Shown here in pieces: positions 13,086 to 27,300 of a stretch of DNA of 64,000 bases (positions are counted from its first letter, which is position 1; every line of letters starts with the position of its first letter). A program made the position numbers and the translations under genes. This stretch comes from Pycnopodia helianthoides (lineage: Eukaryota; Echinodermata; Asteroidea; Forcipulatida; Asteriidae): NCBI GenBank assembly GCA_032158295.1, contig CM063248.1, positions 15,672,787 to 15,736,786 of the forward strand, given 5' to 3'. Under the pieces are notes generated by a model that worked only from the letters and a program-made list of their open reading frames with translations, searched no databases and was not told where the DNA came from.

Positions 13086-14141
13086 AGTATATAACAACCA
13101 AATAATAATAGTGATCAATTTCATTTTGGTTGGTGTGAGGTTTGCTACTGCTAACTCCCTCCTTTCATAATTCTGTTGTTCCAATAATAGATGTTGCTCA
13201 GTGATTTTTGTTTGAATATAATAATTATTTGCAATTAGCAATTAGTATGAACGCAGTCTGAGGTGTCTGATGACACTGGATAGAGTGGAGGAGTAGAATG
13301 CAAGAGTTTGCTGCAGTGCTAATAATTGTACCTTTCCTGTTATTTTCTTGTCTTTGCTGCTGCAGCTCCTGGTGATGCAGAAGTGATGGGTAACCCTCAT
13401 GCCCTCATGGAGAAAAGACTCGGCCTGCTTTGATGACTCCATCAACATTCTCTTAGTTTAGAATTAATCAACTTCTTTTATTACATTCAGGGATGAGGGT
13501 AGGGGCAGGTAATAACTTTTATTTTAAAGGACGACACATTTTTTTCCTAGTGCACTTTTTCCATCATGCCAGTGTATAACATGGGTTGTTGCCTAAATGT
13601 AGCTCAACAATGAGGGCGCCTTCATACTTTATGGGACTAGTTTTATGTTGCACATGATTGGATAGAAACTGTGTTTTTTTTAAATGGTACATTTTTATTC
13701 TTTCCTTGAGAAGAAAAAGAGGTGAATTGCAGGATAGCCAGTGCATAACCTTTTTTGTATATTATGGGGAGGATAAAAGTTGTATTTACAGACATTTCTG
13801 TAAATCACAGTGACAAACACAGTTAGAAACGACAACAACAAAAGTTGAAACCGAGAGAACAGTTATTCAATTGGTGGTTTTAGAATAAGTTTATCTGTTA
13901 AAGTATCTTATATTATTGCAAACATTGTGTTTATTAATAGTACATGCTATACAATACATATAATGCATAATTTTTTATTCTACTTTGAATATCTATCTGG
14001 CAGACAGGCGAGGTGGATATACCCCTAGGATATTCCCTGTTAATAGTACTTCATACTTGTGTTATAATACTGTGATTAAACAAGGCTTGTATCTTCAAAA
14101 GTATCTTTGTTGCAGTTTTATTTCCACTGATTGTTATTGCC
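13086..14141. other. Intergenic, nothing recognised
   Basis: AT-rich sequence with no supported gene or repeat. Confidence 0.45.
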
Positions 14142-14320
14142 ATTAAAGGCAGGATATACTTTTTGTAGTTGTCAAAGACTAGTATCCTCACTTGGTGTAT
14201 CCCAACATATGCATTAATGAAAGAAAAAATGCCCTTGCTGCATATAATTGTTTGTTTTAAATGCCTCAGAGGAAGTCGTTTCTCACAATGTTTCATACTA
14301 TCAGGTGCTCCTTACCAAGT
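14142..14320. mobile_element. TTAA MITE fragment, related to 42897-43261
   Basis: It starts TTAAAGGCAGGATATACTTT and continues CTAGTATCCTCACTTGGTGT, matching the reverse complement of the right end of the 42.9 kb element. Its other end is not clear. Confidence 0.6.
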
Positions 14321-15086
14321 AAGTTTGTATGGTAATAATGTATTTCTTGGTTCAATTCTATATACCTGATTAGCTTGGAACCGTCCCGTTACCCCAGTCT
14401 TTGGGAACTCAAAACCAAATCTTTTGGATTTGTATACTAAAAAAAACCTTGGTAGGTTTAGCTGAGCAGTTCTGAATCCATCAAACTCAAACGCTATTAG
14501 TCTTTGGACTCTGATAACATTGGGTCCTTGGTCCACATGGTTTAGTTTAGCCGTGCAATGAAGATTCCGTTGCATTTGTACAAAACCAGGACAGGAATTT
14601 AGAGGATTTGTAAAGAGGTCGAGGTGATATATTTTTTTCCAGCACTTATTTCCTTTACTATGTGTAATGTAACCATGGCTGAAAGAGAAACGGGCTGGTC
14701 CCTATATTTACATGTACCATAAGCGTTATGATTATATAACTACACAGGTGTACAGGGAATCAGACCAACAGTGTGATAATGATCTGTTTGTTTTTATATT
14801 ATCTTTTTTATCAAATTTATAATTTACAATAGACCTTGTATTCCGCTGTTGAGGACAATTGAAGCACGCGCAAGTGTCCGCATCACGCTCGGCTATCGGT
14901 CATTGTGAAGTCTTTGTTTGACCACAGTGAGGGCGCTGTTTGAGCTCAAGGTGTCTAGTGCAAGAGGTCTACATTAGCACTCCACACAAAAAACACAAAG
15001 TAACACAGATTAGTTTATGCAAAATAATTTTTAGCGTCAATCCTATAAAAAAAAACACATTCCTGAAACTATTTTTCATTCTCACT

Positions 15087-15478
15087 TTAAGGTATTATAC
15101 AGGATTGGTGAGGATAAAAAAACATCGTTGTTTAATTTTAGTCTGAAAGCTTACTGATTATGAAATTCATACTACAACCTTTTTTTGGGAAATATTTCCC
15201 TCTATAATGAAGTCATGTTCGAGAAAACTGTATCTGAAAAACTATAACAAAAAATGCAACAGCTGATTTTGGTTGTTGCAAACCAAAATTAAGGACAATG
15301 TGTTTCCATGCTGAAAGATGTGGCTGGGTTTTTCACTATTTACTCCTGACTCGCAAAACGGTTTAAGCCCAAAACTACACAGGTTTGTTATTTCATGTAT
15401 ATGGTTGATCACACAAAAAACATGAACACTGTCTGTGACTATTTTGTCGTCTCTACCAATCCTGTATAATACCTTTAA
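15087..15478. mobile_element. TTAA MITE with 19-bp perfect inverted ends
   Basis: The left end TTAAGGTATTATACAGGATT is matched inverted by AATCCTGTATAATACCTTTAA at 15458-15478. TTAA stands at both edges. 392 bp, no ORF of note. Confidence 0.85.
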
Positions 15479-16139
15479 TACAAACCTTGGATATACTCAT
15501 AATTACATGTAAATTTCTATGAAAGAACATACAAATAAAACCCCAGAAAAACTTACCAAAAAACAAAACGGATTTCACAAAATTTACACTGAATTTGTCA
15601 TACAAAAATACTCTTATTAATTGTAAACACATTTTGTAGAAATTTTTTTGAAAATATAGACACAATCTGCACGCTAAACCACTGCTTTGTACAATCAAGT
15701 TACTCAACTGGAATCACTTATTTTTAAACTTGCATTCAATCTTTGAAAGTCAAGAATCGTAAAGAAAGAGGACTATGTCTTGGTTACAATAATAACAACA
15801 ATAACTTTGCACGATTTCCATTAAACAATGATCAATGGCCCAATACATAATAAAAGCCGTTGACACCAATTTTAATGTAGATGTCAACGAACAAAATAGT
15901 ACGAGCAGTTCTTGCAGCAAGTGACTGTTTTAAACAGTTTAAACTTTGTGAATGTATTAAATATATAAATAAGACTACTTCCGACACAACTTGTATTATG
16001 AATGTTACACTTTGAGGAGTCTATACGTGTGACTGTCCTCTGCAAATGCATAATTTACATTGCATGGAATTGCTTGTAAAACGTTCATGGATTTTTGACA
16101 ATTTGTCATTTGACATGAGAACATAATTTGGCAATGCAC

Positions 16140-16390
16140 TCAAGTTCTTGTGGTAAAATCGTCGGGTGTGGGTTCAAATCCCGGTCATGACACTTTTGTC
16201 CTTGAGCAAGATACCTAACTATAGTTGCTTCTCTTCACCCAGGGGTAAATGGGTACCTGTGAGGGCAGAGATGGTTCTTGTGATTGATTTAGCTTCGTGC
16301 GCTACATATTTGGTAGCACAGGCCGTATACTCCCAAGAGAGCTGAGATGGTTTAAGGAATGAAATAAATGGCCCAGTGACCAGGGGTAAG
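16140..16390 (+). mobile_element. SINE A fragment (B-box side and body)
   Basis: It starts with GTGTGGGTTCAAATCCCGGT and continues CTTGAGCAAGATACCTAACT, with a CTACATATTTGGTAGCACAG tail shared with the 25735 copy. Confidence 0.7.
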
Positions 16391-18069
16391 AATATTCATG
16401 CACCATGAGCGTCAAAGTCCATTGCTATTACTATTTTGTATCTGAGCTCTGCTGCAGTTTGTGCAACAAACATGTGTAACCAGCCAGACTTGTTGCTCTT
16501 CGCTGCCAGGCCCCTTGTAAATACAGATTGTCTAATTTTCCATCTACATGTACATAGATAGCACGCGATGCACTTGCGATCGCGACGCACCAGGCGATGT
16601 GTTTACATTATTTTACGGCGCCGCCAGCGTCTAACATTGTACACGCTAGCGCCCTCTTTAGTTTGGTTACGCTTGTAGTTAATTTGCATAATTTATTCAA
16701 GCCTCTTTAGGTTTGCTTTGCGCTCGTAATTAATTTGCGTATTTTATTCAGCTGTTGTATTCATGGGATGATGCATTCCTAGAATACCAAAATCGTACCT
16801 GGGGATAGGCAAAGTGGAGTTAGCTGCAGCGACACTCACATATTTGGCACGATTGCAGCCACACCTTTTCTGAAAAGGGAAAGATTCAATTTGTCGCCGG
16901 GCTGCGAAAATTATTATTTGAGCCCTTGGGTACAACCCCGACTTTGAGGCAAGGAGTGAGGTGGAGCAAGATCCCCAGAACCATGACTGTCGTTTTAGTT
17001 TCGGATGAAACTGAACTTGTATTTATAAGCCTGTAAATAAGCAGAATAAACAAACGTCATAAGTCAACAACAAAAAAAACCATCTTGTTGTCACTGCCTG
17101 TTGTAACTTCCACCAACTCGGTTACACATGCAACATGCAAAGATGCTATTTATAGGGCAGTTTCTGTCATTTGCCATGGGGGGGGGGGAGGCCAAGTGTG
17201 TTGAACCCAAGTATAGACCATGTGACTGATGACATCACAGGCTGTGTCGCATGCTTTTGTACATGCTTTTGTAGTTTTTATACATGGGTATAACTCTACG
17301 GTGCGAACAGATCCATTTTGAGAACAGGACGCACATCGACAATGTCCACAACTTGCTGCATATTTTCGCCATCAAATTTTACTCGTCAGTCAACAATCAA
17401 AGGTTCAGGGGGACTTCGGACAAGAGTCCTGACTAAATGTAAGTAAAAGTTTAAGGTCTAAGAACTTCAATCTTGCGACACCAAAACCAAAGGTGAGATT
17501 GTACGAAAATGAAAGATGCTGATTATTGAAAAATGATACCTTCTTGGTCTGGAGATACAGACCCCTGAATAAAATAGCATGTTGTCTTTCAGAGGCTTCT
17601 AGACTCTTTGAATAGCCACTCATAGGAATGTACAAGTTTGATCAGAACAAGAGTGGTGGCAAGTTCGGCTCTTGCAAGAAATCTTGAAATCAGGGGGAAA
17701 ATCCGACTGCTACCTTCATGAACTCTCCATCTTGTAACAAACCTGGTTTCTTTTTTACCAGGAAGGTATTGCCTTATGATACCAGGAAGATAGTGGTAGC
17801 ACTTAAAGACTAACTACATGTAATTACATTTTTTTAAAACTGCATGAGCTTTCGTAGCAACAGCTACTTCATCAGATGCAGTATTGCCTTATGAAAGTAC
17901 GTGCTTGCCATGGTTAAGGATTTTCTTTTTCTCCGATCAAGAGAAGAACTCTTTTCACATCCAGTCATCCTGGATCGAGGAAGTGGCCCAAGTTGTAAAT
18001 TGAATCTCACAACGTTGGAGTGAGGGCGCTCTTCATGTTTTTAACGGTGTCCCCAAAATAATTGTTGTT
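16391..18069. other. 3' flank of ATP7, nothing recognised
   Basis: The ATP7 3' UTR must start here on the minus strand. AATAAA on that strand is seen only far away (near 16692 and 16744). A segment near 17838-17885 (GAGCTTTCGTAGCAACAGCT) looks like a dispersed repeat end. Confidence 0.4.
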
Positions 18070-18304
18070 TTACTCTTCCTCGTCCGACTCGCTCAAGAGA
18101 TGCACGCTCAATCCCTTGTCCTTCTGAGTTGGTTTGCCTTTTATGAGCAGTCGTTTCAGCATACTCTGATGTGAGGCCACCTCCTCCATCTCCAAGTCCC
18201 TCTTGTGAGTCCTGGCGTTTCGGAGTCCGAAATGCATCCCCGAGCCGCTCCCGATACTGGGCATGTCTTTCTCGGCCATTTTCTGGTAATCGGGTTTACG
18301 ATAA
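18070..18304 (-). CDS. ATP7: ATP7 coding exon 20: cytosolic C-terminal tail
   Basis: The acceptor precedes 18304 and the stop codon is at 18072-18070. It encodes [16 protein letters not shown], a Lys/Arg-rich stretch, then [14 protein letters not shown] at the end. A C-terminal dileucine is used for endocytic retrieval in vertebrate ATP7A; here it sits next to an acidic cluster. No AATAAA on this strand is obvious within about 500 bases downstream, so the 3' UTR end is unknown. Confidence 0.9.
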
Positions 18305-21300
18305 CTACAGATAAAAAAAATCACAAAAACAGAAAGCATGACATTGTCACTATCAGATCAGGTCAAATTAAGGCAAACACTCTTTCAAATTCTGTCCGTT
18401 TCTTACAAGTGCTTTCCCGGCATGATTTCATTCAGTCATTCAAATTCTGTCCATTTCAAACAAGTGCTATCCCAGCAGGATTACTTCCGTCATAACCCTA
18501 AAGAGGAGTTCCCTTGTTCGGTGTCTCATTTAATCCACCTCGCCGACTTCCTTGGACTGATCAGAATTAGCAATATATTGATCCCATCGGTTTCTACCTA
18601 AGGAAAACATCAAAATGGCCCACAGGAAGTCAAAACTTTCTGGTTTTTTGTTTTGGTTTCATGAAGCTTGGTTGATGGGTTCTCTGGAGGTTCTGTGGCT
18701 GCCAAGAAGACCATTCCATTCTGTATTTTGTTTTGATGAATAACAACCCCCTCTTTTTCACAGAGCTCGGAAAAGTACCGAGTATACAGTGCTTAATACA
18801 CATCGGTGTAAGGGTAAAACCAAATTAAACAACCCCCTTGCAACTCCCCCAAAAAGAAGTCATGCTGGACTCGACAGAGAGAAACAACTTTCATATTTGG
18901 AGTTGAGTCACAAGAGCACAGGGACTTCCCTCCTGTCAGGTCTCAGAGAGCTTCACTTCATCTTCATTAAATGAGTTATCATTCCCAAGACTCCTCACCA
19001 CACTAATGACTCAATCCCATTATAAGTCAAACTTTGCCCCCCTGGTGACCACCTCTGCCCCTCACTGACTATATCAGTGCATGTAGGAGACTTGGCTTGA
19101 CAGTGTAGAGATGTTCATCTAACAGGTGCTCTACAAGACTTCTTAATGGCCCCGCTTCCTTCTCCAACTACCCTTGCCACACTGATCAAACTCCCCCCTC
19201 CCCTCCCCTGGCAAACACTCATGTGATGGCCTCCAATCGTAGACCCTCGCTTAGATTTCACATCCAGACAAAAGATGTCCATCTTTTGTTTACCTACCCA
19301 GACAGTAAGTCAAGATTTCTTTTGGTTCTCTATTTGTTTGGACTTAGTCCCCATTGGTTTGGACTTGGCTCCCAATGAATGTGTTTACCTACCAAGACAG
19401 TAAATCAAGGATTTCTCTTTGTTTTCTAACTGTTTGGACTTGGTCTTTTAATGCAATGTCCCCACTGGTTCTTTGTCCGACAAACGTGGACCCTGTTGTT
19501 TTCCTTTTGTGATAGAAATCTTTGACTTATAGTCCCTTTCGTTCGTAAGTCCTCGGTTTGAATGTCACTACAAACTCGCATGCACACACAAGTGTGTAAT
19601 GGCCTCCAATCTTGGACCCTCCTTTGTTCAACTCTTTGTCCTGACAAATGTGAACCCCATTATTTCCCTTCGTGATAAGAATCATGGACCTATTGAGAAT
19701 CATGGACCTATTGAGAATCATGGACCTATTGAATCATGGACCTATTGAGAATCATGGACCTATTGAGAATCATGGACCTATTGAGAATCATGGACCTATT
19801 GAGAATCATGGACCTATTGAGAATCATGGACCTATTGAGAATCATGGACCTATTGAGAATCATGGACCTATTGAGAATCATGGACCTATAGAGAATCATG
19901 GACCTATTGTCCCTTTGGTTGTAAGTCATTGGTTTAAATGTCGCTACAAACTCAAACCCTTATATATACAATGGCAGGACCCTGTATATATACAGGGTCC
20001 TGCCATTGTTGTTCTATCATTCCCTTTTCTGAAGAAATCCTCTGTGGGGTACCACTTGAACAAAAAAATACCTTGTGGGTTGAATGGTTTTATTGTGTAA
20101 AGTACCATGTAAGTTGGCGTGTGTAAACACTTGCAATCTGGGACCTCCTTATGCCCCTCTTTTGTTTTTGTTTGTACTCGTAATTTTTTTTAGCAAGAGC
20201 TCCCATTGGTTTTGTCCAGCTGGGGACCTTCACCCAACTGTGAACACTATGTCCCTTTTGTTATAAGTCCCTGGTTGGAATGTATTTACCTACCCGACAG
20301 TAAATCAAGGATTTCTCTTTGTTTTCTAATTGTTGGGACTTGGTATTTATAAGCGACATCCCCATTGGTTTTGTCCTCTCTGTCAAAACACCAAGAGTCC
20401 CCCATTCTCAACTGGTAGTCACACTCACACACACTCCGACTCAGAAACTTTTGGTTAGAAACTAACCATTGAAACAAAAGTGAGAAGAAACTTTCGGTTA
20501 GAAACTAACCATTGAAACAAAAGTGAGAAGAAACTTTCGGTTAGAAACTAACCATTGAAACAAAAGTGAGAAGAAACTTTTGGTTAGAAACTAACCATTG
20601 AAACAAAAGTGAGAAGAAACTTTCGGTTAGAAACTAACCATTGAAACAAAAGTGAGAAGAAACTTTCGGTTAGAAACTAACCATTGAAACAAAAGTGAGA
20701 AGAAGCTTTCGGTTAGAAACTAACCATTGAAACAAAAGTGAGAAGAAACTTTTGGTTAGAAACTAACCATTGAAACAAAAGTGAGAAGAAACTTTCGGTT
20801 AGAAACTAACCATTGAAACAAAAGTGAGAAGAAACTTTTGGTTAGAAACTAACCATTGAAACAAAAGTGAGAAGAAACTTTTGGTTAGAAACTAACCATT
20901 GAAACAAAAGTGAGAAGAAACTTTCGGTTAGAAACTAACCATTGAAACAAAAGTGAGAAGAAACTTTCGGTTAGAAACTAACCATTGAAACAAAAGTGAG
21001 AAGAAACTTTCGGTTAGAAACTAACCATTGAAACAAAAGTGAGAAGAAACTTTTGGTTAGAAACTAACCATTGAAACAAAAGTGAGAAGAAACTTTCGGT
21101 TAGAAACTAACCATTGAAACAAAAGTGAGAAGAAACTTTCGGTTAGAAACTAACCATTGAAACAAAAGTGAGAAGAAGCTTTCGGTTAGAAACTAACCAT
21201 TGAAACAAAAGTGAGAAGAAACTTTTGGTTAGAAACTAACCATTGAAACAAAAGTGAGAAGAAACTTTCGGTTAGAAACTAACCATTGAAACAAAAGTGA

Positions 21301-24300
21301 GAAGAAACTTTTGGTTAGAAACTAACCATTGAAACAAAAGTGAGAAGAAACTTTCGGTTAGAAACTAACCATTGAAACAAAAGTGAGAAGAAACTTTCGG
21401 TTAGAAACTAACCATTGAAACAAAAGTGAGAAGAAACTTTCGGTTAGAAACTAACCATTGAAACAAAAGTGAGAAGAAACTTTTGGTTAGAAACTAACCA
21501 TTGAAACAAAAGTGAGAAGAAACTTTCGGTTAGAAACTAACCATTGAAACAAAAGTGAGAAGAAGCTTTCGGTTAGAAACTAACCATTGAAACAAAAGTG
21601 AGAAGAAACTTTCGGTTAGAAACTAACCATTGAAACAAAAGTGAGAAGAAACTTTCGGTTAGAAACTAACCATTGAAACAAAAGTGAGAAGAAACTTTCG
21701 GTTAGAAACTAACCATTGAAACAAAAGTGAGAAGAAGCTTTCGGTTAGAAACTAACCATTGAAACAAAAGTGAGAAGAAACTTTCGGTTAGAAACTAACC
21801 ATTGAAACAAAAGTGAGAAGAAACTTTCGGTTAGAAACTAACCATTGAAACAAAAGTGAGAAGGTCGCACTCAAAGTCTCCAGAGAATATCTCAAACTCT
21901 CCACACAACTACAGATAACTGGAAGTGGCATATTAAATATTTGTTTCGATTTTTGTTATACTTAGTTTATCAATTACTGTAATTTCTACATTCATCATCA
22001 AGCTTGCTCTGAAATAGAAACCCTCAGAACATTTTCAACCTCCCAAATCAGATAAGTGAGAGGGGCTCATCTCCAGAAATTAATTTCTTCCCATACATTA
22101 TCTTAGATACTCTTGAGTCCTGCCCACTGCTTGAAGATTGCCAACCTAATTTAGGGAAGGTCACTTAACAAACCTCAAGAGAACACCTTCATCTCCAAGT
22201 GAATTCATGAATAACTGAAAGTGGCAGGTGGCATTGCTCTTAAACAAACTAACCCTCCTACTGTCTGACCATTCAATGTCATACACTGATTTTGAACTGA
22301 TAGATAAACTGTGCCAGCCTAAAGTATGATATCATGTTGTGATTGTATATACACAGTACACAGTCAACCCTCCTACTGTCTGACCATTCAATACCATCCA
22401 CTGTGATGTTGAATGATAAACTGTGCCAGCCTAAAGTATGATATCATGTTGTGATTGTATAAACACAGTACATAGTCAACCCTCCTACTGTCTGACCATT
22501 CAATAACATCCACTGTGGTGTTGAATGATAGATAAACTGTGCCAGCCTTAAGTATGGTATCATGTTGTGATTGTATATACACAGTACACAGTCAACCCTC
22601 CTACTGTCTGACCATTCAATATCATCCACTGTGATGTTGAATGATAGATAAACTGTGCCAGCCTAAAGTATGGTATCATGTTGTGATTGTATATACACAG
22701 TACACAGTCAACCCTCCTACTGTCTGACGATTCAATATCATCCACTGTGATGTTGAATGATAGATAAACTGTGCCAGCCTAAAGTATGATATCATGTTGT
22801 GATTGTATATACACAGTACACAGTCAACCCTCCTACTGTCTGACCATTCAATATCGTCCACTGTGATGTTGAATGATGCCTAAACTACGCCAGTCGGCCA
22901 TTTGCTATCATGCTGTGAATGGTGTCTTGGGTTTTCTCCCACATCTAAAACTGAAACTTCCTTCTTTGTCTTCTCCCCATGGGGTTCTTGGCTAGTATAG
23001 TGATTAAGTTTGCTTTTCTGAGAGTCCTTGGTTTCACAACCAGAATTAATAAATGCATGCACATTTGTATGTGCACATTTATAGTTCTATGCATAATTGT
23101 GAGACTAAAGACTGCAAGTCTGACAAGTATTCTATTTTCCAGGACCAACTTAGTCCCAACCATATTAAGTTTTATGTGTATACGATTCTGTTTCTTCAAA
23201 TACTTTAGTTTATTTCTATACAAATTATTTCATATTGTTGGGAAAGTAAAATTTAGTGATTAAATGTTTGAAAGTAAAAAAATTTGAACAGGTCAATGAA
23301 GAAAACCCAAGAATAAGGCTTGACCTCCGTTTTCGGTTACTTGTAAAACAATTATGAATTTTGCCCAACTGATGTTCATGTCATCATTAAAACCAATACA
23401 ATAGTCGCACTAATTCGGGCATGATTCACAAATGGGGTTTCTAACAAATCAGCATCCTCGTCCCAAGTTTTAATGTTGTTTCAATGTTAATTTTAACAAA
23501 TTATTTGTGGTATAAAAAAAACATGGGTGATTTTCAGTTTCAAGAATTTTGTATAAATAGAATTCAAAAACGAAGATTTGATTTCGTAGAAAACAAATGC
23601 AGTCTTCATTAGACTTGCACAGTCTTTACACCAGGGCCCAATTTCATAGAGCTGCTTAAGCAGAAAATATTGCTTATCAATTGTCTGCTAAGCAGAAATG
23701 AGCAGGATACCAGTCACACATTGTACATGTGACATGGTAGTTTGGCTGGTAACCTTATTCTGGTAAGTACATGTGCTTAAGCAGCTTTATGAAATTGAGC
23801 CCAGGTGCAGTTGAACGGATTCAAGCGTTTTGTTCAGGGTCTGGTCAGCTCGATTGAAAAATGTATAGACCTTATAGACTACTTCGCAAATACTCGGTAC
23901 GCGTGCGTTAGCCGTGGAATGAGGTGCATGCTGGTCTAGGTAACAACAAAATTTGTCACTAGCTAGACCAGCATGCACCTCATTCCACGGCTATCGCATG
24001 CGCACTGAGTATTTGCGAAAAAGGTCTATGCACATGACGTCATTTGAGTAGGGCGCCCTCGTCTAGAGGTCAAAAGAAGATTGCTCATTGGCTCATTCTC
24101 TGCGCCGCGCATACAAGATGTACTTTTTCCATTGTTTCGTCATCGTTTTACCTCTAAGATGGCGGCGTGATGACGTCAATGCATAAGGTCTATTACCATG
24201 CATGGGAGGGCTAACGACTCACTTCCCCTGGTCCTCTAAATTCTTCTAATTAGTCTAAATTTACACGTTGGTTTACTCATTATCCTGCCAACAGGGAGAG

Positions 24301-27300
24301 CACTTCTTCAGGTACCCCGGGGAACCTACTTCAACTCCAAGCTAATACTTTGAACCGAAGATAGTAAATCCCCAGCTCTGTTGCAATGTGTTATTTCTTC
24401 CCCCCCAAAAAAAAAACCCTCTTAATTAGTTTTATACACGGCCTCTACTCATTGTCAATCTAATTAGGTTACTGGAATACCTGAGGGGGCAAACTGAGGT
24501 CTCCAAGTGAATATAGATAACTAAAAGTGTCATCTCGGAGGGTTCTTCGGAGACTTCTGATTTGTTTTCTCCCCACAAGTATTAATTAATCAAAGGTCTG
24601 TATAGTGTCTCACTCATTGACAAGCCTGGCCCTTTGGAGACCCTAGCAGCCACCAGTGGCTTGTACGAAAAAAAAATCACCACAGTAAACGATCCTGAGA
24701 TTTGACCTACTTTCCAAAAAAGTCTTACAAAAGGACATGGCATGAAATGACAATTTTCCATGTTAACATGAAATCTGTGATTCTAAAACAAACCCGGACT
24801 TTAGGGATTTGTTTTGACTTACATAAACAGTCTTTTAAATCATGGCAGTGGGCTTGAGTATCTCTTTGTATAGTGGATGAAACCCCCTGCATGTAATCAC
24901 TTCGGGGTGGTATTCGGACAAAATTTCCGTGCCCACCCTCGGTATTGTTTCTCAGGACTTTTTTGAGGTTCTTTCCTTTGAAAAGTACTGTTTCCATGGT
25001 GGCAGTCTGTCCATTCTTGTATGCCACATTTGTACAACATCAGGACAAAGGTCTGGAATCAGGGATTAACACAATGACCCACAGAAAAAGGGATATTACA
25101 AGGCATGACTGCCAGTACCTTCTGACCTTCCATCCCTCTTTGTACGGGTGAAACAAAGCATAGCACACTAGGTGCATGCCTGTACAAGCTACACAATGGA
25201 ATGTCCAGGTGGATATTCATGTCAGCCGTCCAGCTGCCAGCAAAAAATTGAGGGCACTCCGAAGTTGTCTCGGTGGTAATAAACCGTCCACCGTAGGCCA
25301 GTCCAGAAACATTTGGCAGATACACACGCCATCTGACGTGAAGTGGTTAAGAGGTTTCAAAGACGAGTAAAGGAAAGTTTGAACACAATTTAAGTTACTC
25401 GTTATTCAACTGGTGGGTGCAGAATTTCTTGCAGGTACATTTGAGGGCGAGAGAGATCTGATTTGGGTTAAAGACAACACATCTATTTTAGGCAACTTAC
25501 AATTTAAGTAGAAGTGATGAGCTGACGACTGAGACACTAGACATGGCCATCGCTGCGGCGGCCACCCATGGTGGGAGCGCAAGACCGAACCTCATAAAAG
25601 CACCTGAAAACAACATCAAAACAACAACATTTCTTTCAAGTACATTTTGAGGCAAGAGATCTCATTTGGTAGTTGCTGTGTCCATTGGTCTATAAGAATA
25701 ATAATAAAAATAATAGTGGCTTCTTACACAGCACTCAAATCCTTCACTCAGTGATGCTCATGGCGCTCCAACATTATTACCCTAGTCACTGGGCCATTTA
25801 TTTCATTCCTTAAACCATCTCAGCTCCCTGGGAGTATACAGCCTGTGCCAAATATGTAGCGCACTAAACTTGAACAATGACAAGAACCATCTCTGCCCTC
25901 ACAGGTAACCCATTTACCCTGGGTGAAGAGAAGCAATCACAGTCAGGTGTCTTGCTCAAGGACACAAGTGTCATGAACAGGATTCAAACCCACACCCTGA
26001 TGACTTAACCACCAGAACTTGAGTCCGATGCACCAAACCGCCCGGCCATAACAATCTATTGTTCAGTGTCTGTCTGTCCAAAAGGAGGAAAAAACACCCT
26101 ACGCGCTGACACTTCAATGAATCTTAAGATCATTTCTTTAACGTGATGTAATGTGTCTGTGTCAGTATGTACTTTGTGTTTTCTGTCAGTGTGGACTAAA
26201 TTGTCAAAGCAGAACTGCCAGAGTATAAACCCCTTTTCTTTATAGACAAGTTGCCACTCATGAATTGCTCATGTGTGATTGTTCATAATCACTTGATACT
26301 ACAATGTATAAAATAACACCACCCTTTTGTGAAAAATCCAATTCAAATAAAGGAATAGTTTTTCATCATCAACATTTGATTGCCATTTGAGACATTTGAT
26401 ATGTTGTTATCACCATCAGTTGTGCCTAGAGGAGCACTACCGCCATGCCCAATGCAGGCCTGTGGCTGTACGTGGACTTATGAACTCTCACCCAGTTAAA
26501 GAACGGAACGGTAGGAACGTTCTAATTGGGTCGGATTAATATTCCAGTGTGTGCTCATGGACCGTTCCACTGGACCGCCGGAACGTTCCATTGGAATACC
26601 GATGCCCAAACTCACTCATGTAGGATTGCTCCCGTACTTCGGCATAATAATGCGGTCCAGCGGGACAATCTGCCGATCCAATAGATTGCGGCATGTGCCC
26701 ATGGGAATGTTTTTTGCGCCTAGAACGTGCCCAACTTTTGAGGCACTCCCTTACAGCAAATAAAGTAAAAAAATTTTCGTCTCGGTAACGTTCTGAAATG
26801 GAGGCATGGTCTTTGAGTGAAGAGAGTTGTTTACCTGCAGCGATTGGTATGGCAATGATGTTGTAGAATAAAGCAAAGACAAGATTGAGTCTAATCCGCT
26901 GTACAGTCTTGTGGGAAAGATGGATGGCTGTTGGGACATCCAGTAAATTATCCTGAAACCAAAGAGAAAAAAATAATAGTCATAATAATACAACCATTTA
27001 TAAAGTGCATTTTGAGGGCAGTAATTCCAGAGAGGAACATTGTGTTGAGTAGGAACCTTAAGATGAAAATGTGGTAAGACTTGAGTTTACATTTGAATTG
27101 ATGAACAGAGTTTGCAAGTACGAATGATGAGAGGTAGCAAGTTCCAGCATCTCGGTCCAGCTACTGAGAAGGCCTTGTCACCTGCCTGTGCAATGTATTT
27201 TTAAGTAATTCTCTGAGCCAAGGCCACTTCGGTTGGGCATGCTGAGATCAAGTGAGTCTGTTATGTACTTTGGGTGTGTATTTGAAAGTGCTTTGTACGA

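Noticed and set aside
20444..21863. CRISPR-like array (33 regular copies)
   Set aside because: Units are directly adjacent with no unique spacers, and the sequence is animal DNA. It is a satellite.
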